7,240 nt of DNA, from contig CABVBB010000102.1 of NCBI GenBank assembly GCA_902496505.1, positions 1 through 7,240 of the forward strand. The letters are read 5' to 3'. Positions 6,402 to 7,240 of the stretch are shown piece by piece. The stretch's first letter is position 1, and each line of letters opens with the position of its first letter. Position numbers and translations under genes: made by a program. This DNA is from an uncultured Peptococcaceae bacterium. GTDB lineage: Bacteria; Bacillota; Peptococcia; Peptococcales; Peptococcaceae. The notes below the pieces were generated by a model. That model was not told where the DNA came from. It ran no database searches and saw nothing but the letters and a program-made list of their open reading frames with translations.

Positions 6402-6863
6402 ATGGACAAGCTGATCGTATCATCGTCGGATTTTGCTGAGGGTGGACTGATTCCAATCGATTGCACAGGCTATGGAGCCGATCATTCACCGGAATTGGTA
6501 TTGAGCGGATTATGTCAAGACGCCATATCTTTGGCCATCACTTTGGATGATCTCAGCCACCTGATCCCTGATTTTAACCATTGGGTGATCTGGAATATCT
6601 CTGCATCTGCAGTGATTGCGGGCAGCATACCGCCTGGCGCACAGGTCGCAGCTTTAGGCGGCGCTTTTCAGGGCATTGGTTATGGCAGACATCGTTATCG
6701 CGGGCCGAAGCCGCCACTAAAGAGGCGCCATCAGTATCGCTTCACCGTCTTTGCCTTGGACGCTTTTTTGAATCTGCCGCCCACAGCGAAGAAAAAAGAA
6801 CTGCTGCGAGCTATGCAGGGACATATCTTACAGCAGGCTGAACTTAAAGGGTATTATTGCTAG
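6402..6863 (+). CDS. YbhB/YbcL family Raf-kinase-inhibitor-like protein (PEBP)
   Basis: This is a 153-residue protein of the phosphatidylethanolamine-binding family, which has an anion-binding pocket; the cellular role of bacterial members is mostly unknown. Seen in order: HSPELVLSGL (28-37), ITLDDLSHLIPDFNHWVIWNI (46-66) with the pocket His60, YGRHRYRGPKPP (94-105), then HQYRFTVFALD (110-120) and a closing helix with AMQGHIL (137-143). Odd: the common D-x-D-x-P of conserved region 1 reads D50-L-S-H-L54 here, so the second Asp and the Pro are missing. There is no signal peptide, so it should be cytoplasmic. Start choice: GAGGGA at 6390-6395 lies six bases before the ATG at 6402. A GTG at 6384 overlaps the kinase stop and would add six residues, but has no such site. 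Second gene of the kinase operon, closed by a strong terminator. Confidence 0.88.
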   Translation: MDKLIVSSSDFAEGGLIPIDCTGYGADHSPELVLSGLCQDAISLAITLDDLSHLIPDFNHWVIWNISASAVIAGSIPPGAQVAALGGAFQGIGYGRHRYRGPKPPLKRRHQYRFTVFALDAFLNLPPTAKKKELLRAMQGHILQQAELKGYYC

Positions 6864-6866
6864 ACA

Positions 6867-6896
6867 AAAAGGCTGGGCGTCTGCGCCCAGCCTTTT
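6867..6896. terminator. Bidirectional terminator between the PEBP gene and uppP
   Basis: Perfect 13-base arms, AAAAGGCTGGGCG (6867-6879) and CGCCCAGCCTTTT (6884-6896), enclose a four-base loop. The + strand tail is TTTTC; the - strand tail is five T (6866-6870). It starts four bases after the PEBP stop and eleven bases past the uppP stop, so it can end both convergent transcripts. Confidence 0.9.
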
Positions 6897-6907
6897 CGTG
6901 TGCTTAC

Positions 6908-7240
6908 TTATGCCAAGAGCGTGCGTGCGCCGAAATAGAGCAGCACGATGACGCCTAAGATGATGCGGTACCAGCCAAAGACTTTGAAGTCGTTGGTCTT
7001 GATGTAGCTCATGAGGAATTTGATGGCCAGCATGGAGACGACAAAGGCCACTGCCATGCCGACTAAGAGCATGACCAATTCACTGCCGGTGAAGCTCAGG
7101 CCGAATTTGACCAGTTTGAGCAGACTGGCGCCGAACATGACCGGGATGGCCAAGAAGAAGGTGAATTCAGCGGCGGCTGTCCGGGAAATGCCGATGATCA
7201 GCGAGCCGACGATGTGGCGCCGGAGCGGGAGGTGCCGGGG
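6908..7240 (-). CDS. uppP: Undecaprenyl-diphosphatase UppP (BacA family), C-terminal part, apparent frameshift
   Basis: This integral membrane enzyme removes a phosphate from undecaprenyl diphosphate to recycle the lipid carrier of peptidoglycan synthesis; its loss or gain affects bacitracin sensitivity. Only the C-terminal third is in the window; the N-terminal part with the first active-site motif lies beyond the right edge. Seen: [20 protein letters not shown] followed by [14 protein letters not shown], then membrane segments around [20 protein letters not shown] and [16 protein letters not shown], which align well with the family C-terminus. The conserved catalytic motif PGTSRSGAT is encoded right at the edge (about 7213-7239) but in another frame from the rest, one base short at about 7213-7214. 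The motif frame would stop at a TGA at 7198-7200. The downstream frame is open to the edge and its first usual start codon is a TTG at 7153, which is inside the conserved core and not a real start. It is either a pseudogene or a sequencing/assembly error. Confidence 0.88.
   Translation of the reverse strand, partial: PRHLPLRRHIVGSLIIGISRTAAAEFTFFLAIPVMFGASLLKLVKFGLSFTGSELVMLLVGMAVAFVVSMLAIKFLMSYIKTNDFKVFGWYRIILGVIVLLYFGARTLLA
7213..7214 (-). other. Apparent one-base deletion (frameshift) in uppP
   Basis: On the - strand the motif frame gives P-G-T-S-R-S-G-A and then AC directly before ATC-GTC-GGC. The family expects Thr (ACN) followed by the hydrophobic/Gly stretch, so one base of the Thr codon is missing. 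Adding one base here would join both frames into a normal UppP sequence. Confidence 0.75.

Noticed and set aside
7153..7153. TTG at 7153 as a true start of a short 81-residue membrane protein
   Set aside because: The codon lies inside the conserved UppP core (TFFLAIPVM), and upstream sequence in the same frame continues the family alignment to the frameshift point.
1..7240. CRISPR array, insertion sequence, tRNA/rRNA, phage or toxin-antitoxin genes
   Set aside because: I looked on both strands and saw no spaced direct repeats, transposase motifs, terminal repeats, tRNA cloverleafs or small paired genes.

Overview
The window is a compact stretch of bacterial chromosome with a mid-range G+C content. 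It holds seven protein-coding genes, two of them cut by the window edges. Intergenic gaps are short (about 14 to 137 bases), Shine-Dalgarno sites are purine-rich (AGGAGG, AAAGGAG, GAGGGA) and genes end in tight stem-loop terminators. The style of the pyridoxamine-kinase-type enzyme, the PEBP protein, the lipoprotein and the alkaline-phosphatase-superfamily protein suggests an anaerobic Bacillota lineage (Clostridia or Negativicutes). That placement is an inference from protein style; no ribosomal RNA or other taxonomic marker is present.

Left part (1-3210, + strand): the C-terminal 522 residues of an alkaline-phosphatase-superfamily metallo-hydrolase, with the later metal-ligand motifs intact, are followed by a stem-loop terminator and an SLC13/DASS-type anion permease. 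A second, bidirectional terminator separates the permease from a convergent LysR-family regulator (3211-4137, - strand). Hydrolase, permease and regulator could form a uptake-and-hydrolysis group for an anionic substrate. The terminator between hydrolase and permease, and the regulator's position, leave this as a hypothesis.

Middle part (4138-5538): a terminator and an extended -10 promoter for the regulator flank a small imperfect inverted repeat. Next comes a - strand lipoprotein with two calcium-loop-like (FG-GAP/EF-hand-like) motifs. It is divergent from the next operon.

Right part (5499-7240): an extended -10 promoter drives a two-gene operon on the + strand, a pyridoxal/pyridoxamine kinase followed 14 bases later by a YbhB/YbcL-type PEBP protein. 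A bidirectional terminator separates it from the convergent 3' end of undecaprenyl-diphosphatase (uppP). Close to the window edge the uppP reading frame is broken by an apparent one-base deletion just after the conserved PGTSRSGAT motif. This is the clearest anomaly in the window.

I found no mobile element, CRISPR array, RNA gene or obvious novel defence system. Most of the window reads as ordinary metabolic and transport genes.
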